Source of the DNA: Candidatus Stahliibacteriota bacterium
GTDB taxonomy: Bacteria > Hydrothermota > Tepidihabitantia > B3-TA06
Reading direction: 5' to 3'
Length of the DNA stretch: 10,972 nucleotides
NCBI GenBank assembly: GCA_030670165.1
Contig: DAOVCF010000044.1
Span: forward strand, 1-10,972
In this document: piece after piece, positions 1 to 6,670 of the stretch
Layout: every line of letters starts with the position of its first letter
How positions within the stretch are numbered: the first letter of the stretch is position 1
Notes under the pieces: generated by a model
Seen by the model: the letters and a program-made list of their open reading frames with translations, nothing else
Told to the model about the DNA's origin: nothing
Database searches by the model: none
Translations under genes and position numbers: made by a program

Positions 1-29
1 CCCTGGTGGGAGGGGATAGAGGGGAAGGG

Positions 30-44
30 GAGACTATAAGTCTC
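30..44. repeat. Small perfect hairpin with 6-bp arms
   Basis: GAGACT (30-35) and AGTCTC (39-44) pair perfectly around a 3-base ATA loop. It sits in a purine-rich, G-rich tract (8-30) and is followed by TCACCCCAACCCT (43-55), which matches 12 of 13 bases of TCACCCCGACCCT at 6088-6100. I read 1-75 as a degenerate copy of the same kind of dispersed non-coding repeat seen near 6085. There is no T-run after the stem, so a canonical terminator is not supported. Confidence 0.45.
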
Positions 45-129
45 ACCCCAACCCTTCCTTCGTCAAGGGGGAAGAGCGATACTCCTTCAATAGAATTATC
101 TCTGTTCAAAAGTCTGTTCGGACCCAAAA

Positions 130-151
130 GCGCAGACAGGAGTGTCTGCGC
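130..151. repeat. Perfect 9-bp stem hairpin, GGAG loop
   Basis: GCGCAGACA (130-138) and TGTCTGCGC (143-151) pair perfectly around the tetraloop GGAG. The hairpin ends 13 bases before the -35 box of the receptor operon. There is no following T-run on either strand, so it looks like a dispersed palindromic (REP-like) element rather than a terminator, although it could still insulate the operon from upstream transcription. Its style resembles the longer hairpin at 6015-6048, but the two do not share sequence. Confidence 0.6.
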
Positions 152-164
152 TACATTGTAGTTC

Positions 165-192
165 TTGACATGCGGCGAATGAAGGATAGACT
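165..192 (+). promoter_or_regulatory. Putative sigma70-type promoter of the receptor operon
   Basis: A perfect -35 box TTGACA (165-170) is followed by 16 bases and then TAGACT (187-192), which matches the TATAAT consensus at 4 of 6 positions. Transcription would start near 198-201, only a few bases before the ATG at 204. The same TTGACA / 16-base spacer / TAnnnT form recurs at five other starts in this window, which raises my confidence above what the -10 alone would justify. Confidence 0.5.
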
Positions 193-203
193 GACCCTTG
201 ATT

Positions 204-2492
204 ATGAGAAGAGTCACGGTATGCGGATTGCTTTTCGCCGCAGGATACCTCTGGGCGGCCCAAACCGGGATGGTTTCCGGTTTCGTGCGCGAGGCCTCCT
301 CGGGTGAGTTTTTGGCCTACGCCAGCGTTTATCTTGCCGATAAAAGCATTGGCACCGCTACCAACAAGCAGGGCTACTACGTGCTTGTTGATGTTCCTGA
401 GGGCAAACACACTATTATCGTTTCGATGATAGGTTATCGGGAGGAGCGGTTAGAGGTAGACGTCAGAGCCGGTAAGCGACTGCGCCGCGATTTCTACCTT
501 AAACCACAGCCCCTGGGCATGGAGCCTGTCGAGGTGACCGCGGAGCGCGCGCGGTTCGAGCACGAGGTTGACGTGGGGATAAGGCACGTTGAACTCAGCG
601 AACTCAAGCAGATACCGGGATTTGTGGAGCAGGATCTATTCCGCTCACTCGAGATGCTGCCCGGGGTGGTGTCGGTCTCCGATTTTACCTCTGCCCTTTA
701 CATCCGCGGCGGCACCATGGATCAGAACCTTATCCTTCTCGACGGGGTAACCGTTTACAACCCCTATCATCTTCTTGGCTTCTTTTCTACCTTCATCCTC
801 GAATCACTCAAGGGAGCGGAATTATATACAGGCGGATTCCCTGCCCGCTACGGCGGAGCGATTTCCTCGGTCCTCGACGTGGAGATGAAGGCGGGCAACA
901 GTGAACGGATAGCCGCCTCAGGTGAGATAGGGCTTTTGACCTCCAAGCTTGTCGTAGAGGGGCCGCTACCCTGGGGTGCCAAAGGTTCCTGGCTTGTTGC
1001 AGGACGAAGGACTTACATAGATGCCATCACCTGGGTTATAGACAAGTTGTTTGGATCTGAGGAGCTTCCTTTGTATCTCCCTTATCACTTCTACGATCTT
1101 CAGGCCAAGGTGAACTGGGACGCCAGCGAACGATCCCGGTTTACCGTCTCTGGATTTTTTGGCGATGATGTGCTGACATTGAAAGGGGCTGAAGAGGAAG
1201 GGTATGAGGAGGAAGGGGTAACGGATTTAGATTTCCGTTGGGGGAATGGGACCTTAGGGCTGCGCTGGCGTTACCTTTTCACCCCACAGCTTTTTTCCGT
1301 TCTCGGATTCAATGCTACTCGCTACCGGGTTGACAGTAAGGTAGTTGAGAGAAACGGCGAGGAGTATTATTATGGGCTTCGCAGCGGTATCGGCGAGTTG
1401 GGGCTGCAATGGGGGCTCAGCTGGTTCACCGCACCAGAACATGTTTTAGAGTTCGGGTTGGAGGGCAAGGTCATTGAGACCTCTAGCATTCAAGAGGAGA
1501 CGGATACCGTGTTCTATGATCTGCGGGACACCTTCTGGCTTGCCGCCGCATATGTGCAGGACAAGTGGGAGCCTACCCCTTTCTGGGTGATAGAAACCGG
1601 CCTGAGGGGTGAGTACTTCTCTAAAGGGGATTACTGGAGGGTTTCTCCACGGTTAGGCATAAAGCGCCGGATCACTGCCGACTGGGCGATAAAGGCCGGG
1701 GCTGGGCTTTACTACCAATACCTTTGCGTTCCCTTACCCCGCGAGGAGATGATGCTTAAGATCCCTGTCCAGTTCGTCCAGCAGTGGATGCCGGCTGATG
1801 AGAACTACCCGCCGCTTCACTCCATACTCGCTACCCTGGGCACAGAGCACCTCTTTCCAAAGGATATGAGTCTTTCGTTGGAGGCCTACTTTAAGGATAT
1901 ACGAAATATACGCGAGGCCACCTGGTTTGGCGGGGAAGGAATCACCACAGACACCGGTGACGTTTCCCTTGGGCAAGGCTACTCATACGGTGCGGAGGTT
2001 TTCCTCAAGCGCGGCTCGGCCTGGCTTGGCTACTCCTACTCGGTTACCAGGTATCGTTTTGAGGACGGCGACTGGTTCTATCCTCTACACGACTCGCGCC
2101 ACAACCTCAACATCTGTCTTGCACTGCCTCTTGGCAAGGGCTGGAACTTTACCACGGCGTGGGTATTCTCATCCGGCTTTCCCTTTACCGGGCAGATAGG
2201 CTGGTATCAGCACGTTAATGAAGAGGGAGAGATTGACTGGATGCTTATCTCCGGCAGACGGGGCGAGGTGCGCTACCCGCCATACCACCGACTCGATGCA
2301 GGCTTCACCAAATCCTTCAAGCTCTTCAAACGTTTCGATGCCGAGTTCTACGTGCAGGTCTTAAACGTCTACGCCAGGCGCAACGTACTCTTCTACGAAT
2401 ATGAGATCGACGCAGATGGCATTACCAACCGAGAAGCACAGTACATGCTGCCAATCCCAGTCCCCAGTCTTGGCATAAGGGCGAGGTTATGA
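204..2492 (+). CDS. TonB-dependent outer-membrane receptor, carboxypeptidase-regulatory-like N-terminus
   Basis: Predicted outer-membrane active transporter, driven by TonB, for an unknown ligand. Counting residues from an alternative TTG at 198 (764 residues), a signal peptide covers about 1-21 (hydrophobic core CGLLFAAG, AxA-like end). Residues 25-103 form a CarboxypepD_reg-like beta-sandwich (GFVREASSGEFLAYASVYL, NKQGYYVL, GYREERLEV). Residues 115-232 form the plug, with the hallmark stretch YIRGGTMDQNLILLDGV and GGFPARYGG. From about 240 to the end is the 22-strand-type barrel, rich in aromatic alternating strands. The length is normal for the class. The last residue is Leu rather than the usual Phe/Trp of barrel proteins. 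I prefer ATG 204 over TTG 198 because the AAGGA at 182-186 lies upstream of the predicted -10 box and would not be transcribed. The stop codon overlaps the next start (ATGA), so the two genes should be co-translated. No TonB box was recognised. The family is clear; the substrate is not. Confidence 0.92.
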   Translation: MRRVTVCGLLFAAGYLWAAQTGMVSGFVREASSGEFLAYASVYLADKSIGTATNKQGYYVLVDVPEGKHTIIVSMIGYREERLEVDVRAGKRLRRDFYLKPQPLGMEPVEVTAERARFEHEVDVGIRHVELSELKQIPGFVEQDLFRSLEMLPGVVSVSDFTSALYIRGGTMDQNLILLDGVTVYNPYHLLGFFSTFILESLKGAELYTGGFPARYGGAISSVLDVEMKAGNSERIAASGEIGLLTSKLVVEGPLPWGAKGSWLVAGRRTYIDAITWVIDKLFGSEELPLYLPYHFYDLQAKVNWDASERSRFTVSGFFGDDVLTLKGAEEEGYEEEGVTDLDFRWGNGTLGLRWRYLFTPQLFSVLGFNATRYRVDSKVVERNGEEYYYGLRSGIGELGLQWGLSWFTAPEHVLEFGLEGKVIETSSIQEETDTVFYDLRDTFWLAAAYVQDKWEPTPFWVIETGLRGEYFSKGDYWRVSPRLGIKRRITADWAIKAGAGLYYQYLCVPLPREEMMLKIPVQFVQQWMPADENYPPLHSILATLGTEHLFPKDMSLSLEAYFKDIRNIREATWFGGEGITTDTGDVSLGQGYSYGAEVFLKRGSAWLGYSYSVTRYRFEDGDWFYPLHDSRHNLNICLALPLGKGWNFTTAWVFSSGFPFTGQIGWYQHVNEEGEIDWMLISGRRGEVRYPPYHRLDAGFTKSFKLFKRFDAEFYVQVLNVYARRNVLFYEYEIDADGITNREAQYMLPIPVPSLGIRARL

Positions 2493-3334
2493 TGAAGTTC
2501 CGTAAATTCTTTATGTTATCGGCTTTCCTTACGATCTTCTCCCTTTCTTGTGGGGTGACCCCTGAAGAGTACGAAGGGGAACCCAATATCTGTGCCATAT
2601 TAACTACTGACTCATTTGCCCAAGTGATGGTGGGTCGTACTGCTGCGATTAATGATACCGTGAGGGTAAAAATCATTATTGACACCTCCTGGGATATCGA
2701 GGATGAGGATACAATATACTATGTGGATACGATTACAGTTCCCCTCTGGAACGGGGTCAGCGGGGCTGAAGTTAGTCTCAAGCATGGTGAAGAAAGCTTC
2801 AGTCTTACCGAGGATTCAACCGGTTATTACTCCGATTCTATCCAATCATCCCCCGGCCAGACCTGGGAGCTTGAGGTTATCTATCCCACAGGCGAAGAGA
2901 TTTCAGCGCAGACCACAATTCCTGGAAGTTTCGAGATAACGGGATTTCAGACCGACACCGTGTCCAATACCGATACCCTGGCGTGGAGCAAGTCCAGCGA
3001 TGCCGCAGGTTATCTGGTGAAGGCATTTGTCTGGGTCTCGTTGGAGGATGAGGACGCAGATACAGTTTACATAGATTCCGCTTTCACCTATCCGGAGTTG
3101 TTGCCCGGTGATAGTTACTCGATACCTCTGGAGGAACTTGATTTGTGGGGCGACTCCCTTTGGTTCTGGGTAGCTGCTCTGGATACCAACGCTTATGACT
3201 ACCGGTATTATGGAGAAGATCACTGGGATCCTGACATCCGCGTGGAAGACTACATGCACATCGAAGGTGCTTGGGGCGTGTTCGGCTCACAGACGGTGGT
3301 GCAATCAAAGAGCTACGTCCTCTCTGAATTGTAA
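2489..3334 (+). CDS. DUF4249-like lipoprotein paired with the TonB receptor
   Basis: A 281-residue exported lipoprotein. The N-terminus has positive charges (MMKFRK), a hydrophobic core and FSLSC with Cys21, a slightly non-standard lipobox (S-L-S-C) but acceptable for this kind of bacterium. The mature part is all-beta. Residues about 85-145 form an Ig-like unit (VSGAEVSLKHGEESFSL, STGYYSDS, GQTWELEV, ISAQTTIPG). A fibronectin-like middle follows (TDTLAWSKSSDAAGYLV). The ending HIEGAWGVFGSQTVVQSKSYVL resembles the closing GG-GVFG motif of DUF4249 proteins. In Bacteroidota such lipoproteins lie directly beside TonB receptors with carboxypeptidase-like N-termini, as here. The gene starts inside the receptor stop (ATGA overlap, 2489-2492); AAGGGCGAGG just upstream can serve as ribosome site. 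A second ATG at 2492 is possible. The probable role is a surface or periplasmic partner of the receptor; this is inferred from pairing, since the family has no established function. Confidence 0.8.
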   Translation: MMKFRKFFMLSAFLTIFSLSCGVTPEEYEGEPNICAILTTDSFAQVMVGRTAAINDTVRVKIIIDTSWDIEDEDTIYYVDTITVPLWNGVSGAEVSLKHGEESFSLTEDSTGYYSDSIQSSPGQTWELEVIYPTGEEISAQTTIPGSFEITGFQTDTVSNTDTLAWSKSSDAAGYLVKAFVWVSLEDEDADTVYIDSAFTYPELLPGDSYSIPLEELDLWGDSLWFWVAALDTNAYDYRYYGEDHWDPDIRVEDYMHIEGAWGVFGSQTVVQSKSYVLSEL

Positions 3335-3360
3335 TCCACTCTACAGTCGGTTCACGACTT

Positions 3361-3404
3361 CGCGGCGACCCCGGAACGGCCAAAGGCCGCCTGCGATCTT
3401 TTGT
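3361..3404 (+). terminator. Weak candidate terminator in the convergent gap
   Basis: A GC-rich structured stretch lies 27 bases after the lipoprotein stop. CGCGGCG (3361-3367) can pair with CGCC-TGCG (3388-3395) with one bulged base, or alternatively CGGCC (3377-3381) pairs with GGCCG (3385-3389) around AAA. It is followed by ATCTTTTGT, a short T-tract. It would end the receptor operon. The stem is imperfect and the T-run short. The rest of 3335-3547 shows only a small CCTTG/CAAGG hairpin and nothing I recognise. Confidence 0.28.
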
Positions 3405-3547
3405 CCTTCGAACAAGAGGTGCTCAAAGGAATTCCATAAGCCTCGTAAAGCCTTGACGACAGCAAGGTGGACAAGTCAAAAGAAGGCGATGGACGGCTCG
3501 ATCCTGGTCGAATTCGTTAATCCATTGGGTGCAGAGACTTTCAAGTA

Positions 3548-5932
3548 TTACTCTTCCCTTTCCTTTTTGATTGCCTCGTGCATCTGGGCCAGGCGTTTTT
3601 GCACCTTTGCGAAGAGGTCTTTGGCAGGCAGGCCTGAGAGTATCTCAATCCCCTCCTCGATATTGGATACCGCGTAGATGTGGAACTTACCTTCGCTTAC
3701 CGCATCACGCACGTCATCACGCAGCATGAGGTTGGGAAGGTTCGATGCAGGAATCATCACCCCCTGCTTGCCGGTAAGCCCCTTGGAGTTGCACAAGTGG
3801 AAGAACCCCTCGATTTTCTGGTTGGCCCCGCCTATGGGCTGCACTATGCCGAACTGGTTCACCGACCCGGTTACGGCCACAGACTGGGTCAAGGGCACCC
3901 GGGCCAGGCTTGAGAGCAGCGCGTAAAGCTCGGCACTCGATGCACTGTCGCCTTCCACCTCGTCGTAGAGCTGCTCGAAGGTCAGGCTTGCCGAGAGGGG
4001 CAGCGGATGTTCGGCGGCGAACCTGGCGCCCAGAAAGCCAGTGATGATCAAAACACCCTTGTTATGGATGGGGCCGCTCATTCGGGTCTCGCGCTCGATC
4101 TGCAGCACGCCCTTGCGGCCGAGCCAGGCGCGGGCGGTGATTTTTACCGGCTTGCCGAACGAGTAGTCGCCCAGCGAGAGAACCGTGAGTCCGTTTATCT
4201 GGCCTACCTTTTCACCCTCCACGTCAATTAAGAGGGTTCCGCGCAGCATGAGGTTCTGGATTTTTTCTTCAATCATGCGGCTGCGGTAGATCTTTTCCTC
4301 AAGCGCCTTGGCCACGTGTTCTGCGCGCACCACCGGCGAGTTTGCGTCCATGGCCCAGAAGCTCGCTTCACTGGCAAGTTCGGCTATCTGCGAGAAGCGG
4401 GTGGAGAGTCGTTGCTGATCCTCTGCAAGACGGGAGCCGTGCTCGACAACTCGGGCCACCGCCTGCCTGGTAAACGAACGCAGGCCGTCGTATTTGCAGC
4501 GCGCCGAGATGAAACGGGCGTAGGCAAGCTCGTTCTCAGGTGTGCGCGGCATATCCACGTCGAAGTCCGCCCGGACCTTAAACAGCCGCCGGAAATCCTC
4601 GTCAAGCTCGTGAAGCAAACCGTAGATCCTTGGAGAACCTATGAGTATCACCTTGAAATCGATCGGGATAGGCGTGGGGCGCAGGGTCTCGATGATCGCA
4701 CCTCTGACCTTTTCTGAGATGTTTTCGACCTTGGCCTCGTTTGAGCGAAGGGTGCGCTTTAGCGCGTCCCATGCAAAGGGTTCTGAGAGCAGCTCGCGCG
4801 CGGACAGGATCAGGTATCCGCCGTTGGCGCGGTGCACCGCACCCGGCTTGATCTTGGAGAAGTCGGTAACCATGTTGCCCGAGACGTTGCGGTACTCGAT
4901 CGCACCGAACAGGTTGTAGTAGGTCGGATTGTCCTCGAAGATCACCGGTGCGCCCTTCAGATTGGAGTTGTCAACGAATACGTTTACCCGATACTGCTCA
5001 AGAAGCGCGCGAAGATGCGCTATCCGCTCCGGATCGTCGGTCTTCTTGAAGAAATCTATGTGGCGCACCACATCGCGCTTGACCCAGTTGAAGTAGCGGT
5101 TTATCCTGGCTTCGTCCTTGTGCTTCTCGATGAGGGGATCAAGAAGCAGCCCAAGGGTGTAGTAGGTCACCTTGCGGTCGTACTCGGTAAGGACATCAGT
5201 CTGTTCGGCCTCTATCCTATGCACCTCTGCAAGGATAGTCTCCATGACCTTGGTAATCTCCTGGCCTTTCTTCTGGATTTTCTCCTTTTCGGCATCGGGC
5301 AGCGCCTGGAACTCCTCCTGTTCAAGTGGTTTGCCTTCGCGAATCGGGATGGGTAAGAGGCCAGTGGGTCCCCTTTTTATAACGAAGCTGCGTTTTTGAG
5401 CCTCCTCTGAGAGTTTCTTGAACTTCTGCTCCTTGCGCTGCTCGAACGATGCGGTTGCCTTTGTGCGCTCCTCGGCATACTCCTTGCTTTCGAATACCTT
5501 GGGTATCTTCTCCCGGCAGTCCTTGATGAAGGAGTCCATCGAGGATGCCAAATCCTTCGCGGTGCCGGTTTTTAAGCCTATGGAGAGCGGTTCTGACGGT
5601 GTCTCGAAGTTGTATACGTATACCCAGTCGAGCGGTTTTTTTTCGTCGGCTGCGCGGCTGCGCACCAGCGACATCGTCGTCGTCATGCGGCCTGTGCCCA
5701 AAGGGCCTGACACGTAGCAGTTGAAGCCCGGGGTTCCGTGTGCCAGCGCAAATCTTATGGCGCGCACCCCGCGTTCCTGGCCTATCGTGCCGTGAAGGGG
5801 CTCGATGTGCTCGGTCGTTTCAAAGGGAAACCTCTCCGCATCCATCCTTGCCCGCAGGCCCTCCACGGGCACGCGCTTTTGCGCCCTCAAACTCTTTTTC
5901 CCCTTGGAAGGTGTAGATCTCTTTGCACTCAT
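3548..5932 (-). CDS. Lon-family ATP-dependent protease (LonB/LonC-like, AAA_32 + Lon C-terminal protease)
   Basis: A 794-residue cytoplasmic AAA+ serine protease predicted to degrade misfolded or regulatory proteins. Residues 1-30 are a basic N-terminal tail. About 31-140 start the AAA module, with a Walker A-like GPLGTGRMT at 76-84 (Arg82 in place of the usual Lys). Residues 140-300 are highly charged and helical, probably coiled-coil, as in the insert of LonB/LonC-like proteins. HRANGGYLIL at 367-376 is the Walker B region, with Ser377 where Asp is normal. PIPIDFKVILIGSP (421-434) and FRRLFKVRADF (447-457) are the sensor and arginine-finger region. The protease domain is about 565-770: EGDSAS holds the catalytic Ser663 and GGANQK the catalytic Lys706, the Lon Ser-Lys dyad. 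It lacks the LonA N-terminal substrate domain. The start ATG has no Shine-Dalgarno and lies 6 bases after a good -10 box, suggesting a leaderless mRNA. Transcribed alone, convergent with the receptor operon. Confidence 0.93.
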   Translation of the reverse strand: MSAKRSTPSKGKKSLRAQKRVPVEGLRARMDAERFPFETTEHIEPLHGTIGQERGVRAIRFALAHGTPGFNCYVSGPLGTGRMTTTMSLVRSRAADEKKPLDWVYVYNFETPSEPLSIGLKTGTAKDLASSMDSFIKDCREKIPKVFESKEYAEERTKATASFEQRKEQKFKKLSEEAQKRSFVIKRGPTGLLPIPIREGKPLEQEEFQALPDAEKEKIQKKGQEITKVMETILAEVHRIEAEQTDVLTEYDRKVTYYTLGLLLDPLIEKHKDEARINRYFNWVKRDVVRHIDFFKKTDDPERIAHLRALLEQYRVNVFVDNSNLKGAPVIFEDNPTYYNLFGAIEYRNVSGNMVTDFSKIKPGAVHRANGGYLILSARELLSEPFAWDALKRTLRSNEAKVENISEKVRGAIIETLRPTPIPIDFKVILIGSPRIYGLLHELDEDFRRLFKVRADFDVDMPRTPENELAYARFISARCKYDGLRSFTRQAVARVVEHGSRLAEDQQRLSTRFSQIAELASEASFWAMDANSPVVRAEHVAKALEEKIYRSRMIEEKIQNLMLRGTLLIDVEGEKVGQINGLTVLSLGDYSFGKPVKITARAWLGRKGVLQIERETRMSGPIHNKGVLIITGFLGARFAAEHPLPLSASLTFEQLYDEVEGDSASSAELYALLSSLARVPLTQSVAVTGSVNQFGIVQPIGGANQKIEGFFHLCNSKGLTGKQGVMIPASNLPNLMLRDDVRDAVSEGKFHIYAVSNIEEGIEILSGLPAKDLFAKVQKRLAQMHEAIKKEREE

Positions 5933-5938
5933 GAGATC

Positions 5939-5966
5939 AGTATAGTAATGGTTTGGGGGTTGTCAA
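5939..5966 (-). promoter_or_regulatory. Strong sigma70-type promoter, apparently leaderless, of the Lon-like gene
   Basis: On the minus strand TTGACA (5961-5966) is a perfect -35 box. After exactly 16 bases comes TATACT (5939-5944), a 5 of 6 match to TATAAT. Only six bases (5933-5938) separate the -10 box from the A of the ATG at 5932, so transcription should begin at or beside the start codon. No AGGAGG-like site is present, which agrees with a leaderless transcript. Confidence 0.7.
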
Positions 5967-6014
5967 ACAGTTGTATGCTCCTTTTGGAGTTGTCCAAAAG
6001 ATCACAGAAAAGTA

Positions 6015-6048
6015 ACGTAGGGGCCGACCTAAAGGTCGGCTCCTACGT
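6015..6048. repeat. Long hairpin, 15-bp stem
   Basis: ACGTAGGGGCCGACC (6015-6029) pairs with GGTCGGCTCCTACGT (6034-6048) around a TAAA loop; all 15 positions pair, one as G-T (6022/6041). There is no T-run directly after it on the minus strand (TACTTTTCTG follows), and on the plus strand only CTTGTC. It lies about 50 bases upstream of the -35 box of the Lon gene and belongs with the neighbouring elements to a cluster of dispersed palindromic repeats. Confidence 0.7.
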
Positions 6049-6052
6049 CTTG

Positions 6053-6084
6053 TCATTGCGAGCAAGCCAGAGGCTTACGTGGCA
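6053..6084. repeat. Dispersed repeat of the TCATTGCGAG...GTGGCA type
   Basis: TCATTGCGAG (6053-6062) and ACGTGGCA (6077-6084) bracket a variable centre. I recognise this frame from a short intergenic repeat found in many copies in diverse environmental bacteria (commonly written TCATTGCGAG...CGTGGCA). It is wedged directly between two other hairpin repeats, with no gene between them. The identification rests on memory of the pattern, since no second copy is in this window. Confidence 0.5.
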
Positions 6085-6164
6085 CCCTCACCCCGACCCT
6101 CTCCCAAGGGGAGAGGGAGTAAATGGTTCTCCTCTCCCTCCGGGAGAGGAGTTAGTGGTGAGGG
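6085..6164. repeat. Three-stem palindromic repeat, CCCTCACC...GGTGAGGG
   Basis: Outer arms CCCTCACC (6085-6092) and GGTGAGGG (6157-6164) enclose two inner hairpins: CCCTCTCC (6097-6104) with GGAGAGGG (6110-6117), and CTCCTCTCCC (6129-6138) with GGGAGAGGAG (6142-6151). The result is a cloverleaf-like fold with no internal gene. It starts 13 bases after the stop of the Usp gene (minus strand), so it would be the 3' end of that transcript, but there is no T-run for a standard terminator. The core TCACCCCGACCCT recurs in a 12-of-13 match at 43-55. Confidence 0.65.
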
Positions 6165-6177
6165 GAATAAAAATGAA

Positions 6178-6597
6178 TCAGTGTACCACCAGCACCGGGC
6201 AGGTGGTCTGCTCGACCACGCGCATAGAGGTCGAGCCGAGGGCCTTGCGTCCGGCGGCGTCAAGACCGCGCGAACCCACGATCACAAGGTCGTAGCCCCG
6301 CTCCTGGACCAGCCTCAGTATGCCGTCCTCGGCCTTCTCGTCAAACAGAAGCTCGCGGAGAGGCTCTAACCCTGAGCCTTTAAAGAGGCTTGCAGCGGCA
6401 TCGAGTATGCGCCTCCCGTCCTCCCTCAAACCCTCCCTTATCTCCGTCCGGAGGTCATCTGCATACATGGCAGGCACGTAGGCTGCGTACACAAGCGTAA
6501 CCTCCGATTGCATGCAGCTTGCAATATCCCGCCCCTTCTGGGCCGCTCGCATCGCGTTGTTCGAACCGTCGGTGGCTATCAATATTTTCTTAAACAA
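6178..6597 (-). CDS. Universal stress protein, UspA family, ATP-binding type
   Basis: A 139-residue single-domain cytoplasmic protein of normal family length. It opens with FKKILIATDGS (Asp10, nucleotide contact). It carries the ATP-binding signature G-x2-G-x9-G-S as GSRG (108-111), nine residues, then GST (121-123), and closes with CPVLVVH. Proteins with this signature bind ATP and usually act in stress tolerance or metabolic regulation; the exact role cannot be read from sequence. The start is TTG at 6597, chosen because AAGGAGG lies 7 bases before it on the minus strand, a very strong ribosome site. It sits 73 bases downstream of the alcohol dehydrogenase on the same strand, and I found no convincing promoter between them, so the two are probably co-transcribed. 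Confidence 0.93.
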   Translation of the reverse strand: MFKKILIATDGSNNAMRAAQKGRDIASCMQSEVTLVYAAYVPAMYADDLRTEIREGLREDGRRILDAAASLFKGSGLEPLRELLFDEKAEDGILRLVQERGYDLVIVGSRGLDAAGRKALGSTSMRVVEQTTCPVLVVH

Positions 6598-6603
6598 ACC
6601 TTA

Positions 6604-6611
6604 TCCTCCTT
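6604..6611 (-). promoter_or_regulatory. Strong Shine-Dalgarno fixing a TTG start (usp)
   Basis: The minus strand reads AAGGAGG here, then 7 bases, then TTG (6597-6595). A second purine-rich block (AGGAG) is just upstream. This supports TTG as the true start of the Usp gene; no in-frame ATG offers a complete N-terminal strand. Confidence 0.7.
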
Positions 6612-6670
6612 CTCCTAAAAGTTGAAGTTAATTGCTATCGAGTCAACTAAACCACATTCCTTAAAGGTGA

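Noticed and set aside
3195..3677. A 160-codon plus-strand frame across the convergent gap
   Set aside because: It overlaps the ends of two confident genes, begins inside the lipoprotein gene in another frame and has no ribosome site. Only the middle part is mentioned as a possible remnant.
4832..5356. A 174-codon plus-strand frame opposite the Lon-like gene
   Set aside because: Its composition is that of an antisense shadow of a GC-rich gene; the minus-strand protein is a clear full-length Lon-family member.
6097..6151. Rho-independent terminator after usp
   Set aside because: The stems are strong but no T-run follows on the minus strand (AACCATTTACTCCC follows the first stem), so a repeat element is the better description.
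6015..6164. CRISPR array or tRNA-like cloverleaf
   Set aside because: The elements are not identical repeats with spacers, and the fold lacks tRNA arms, the T-loop consensus and a CCA end.
5738..6295. A 185-codon plus-strand frame across the Lon start, the repeat cluster and the usp end
   Set aside because: It is antisense to two good genes, and its middle is translated palindromic repeat sequence.
6619..6646. A possible promoter for usp alone (TTGACT at 6641-6646 on the minus strand)
   Set aside because: At a 16-base spacing the -10 position reads CAACTT, only 2 of 6 to consensus, so co-transcription with the dehydrogenase is simpler.
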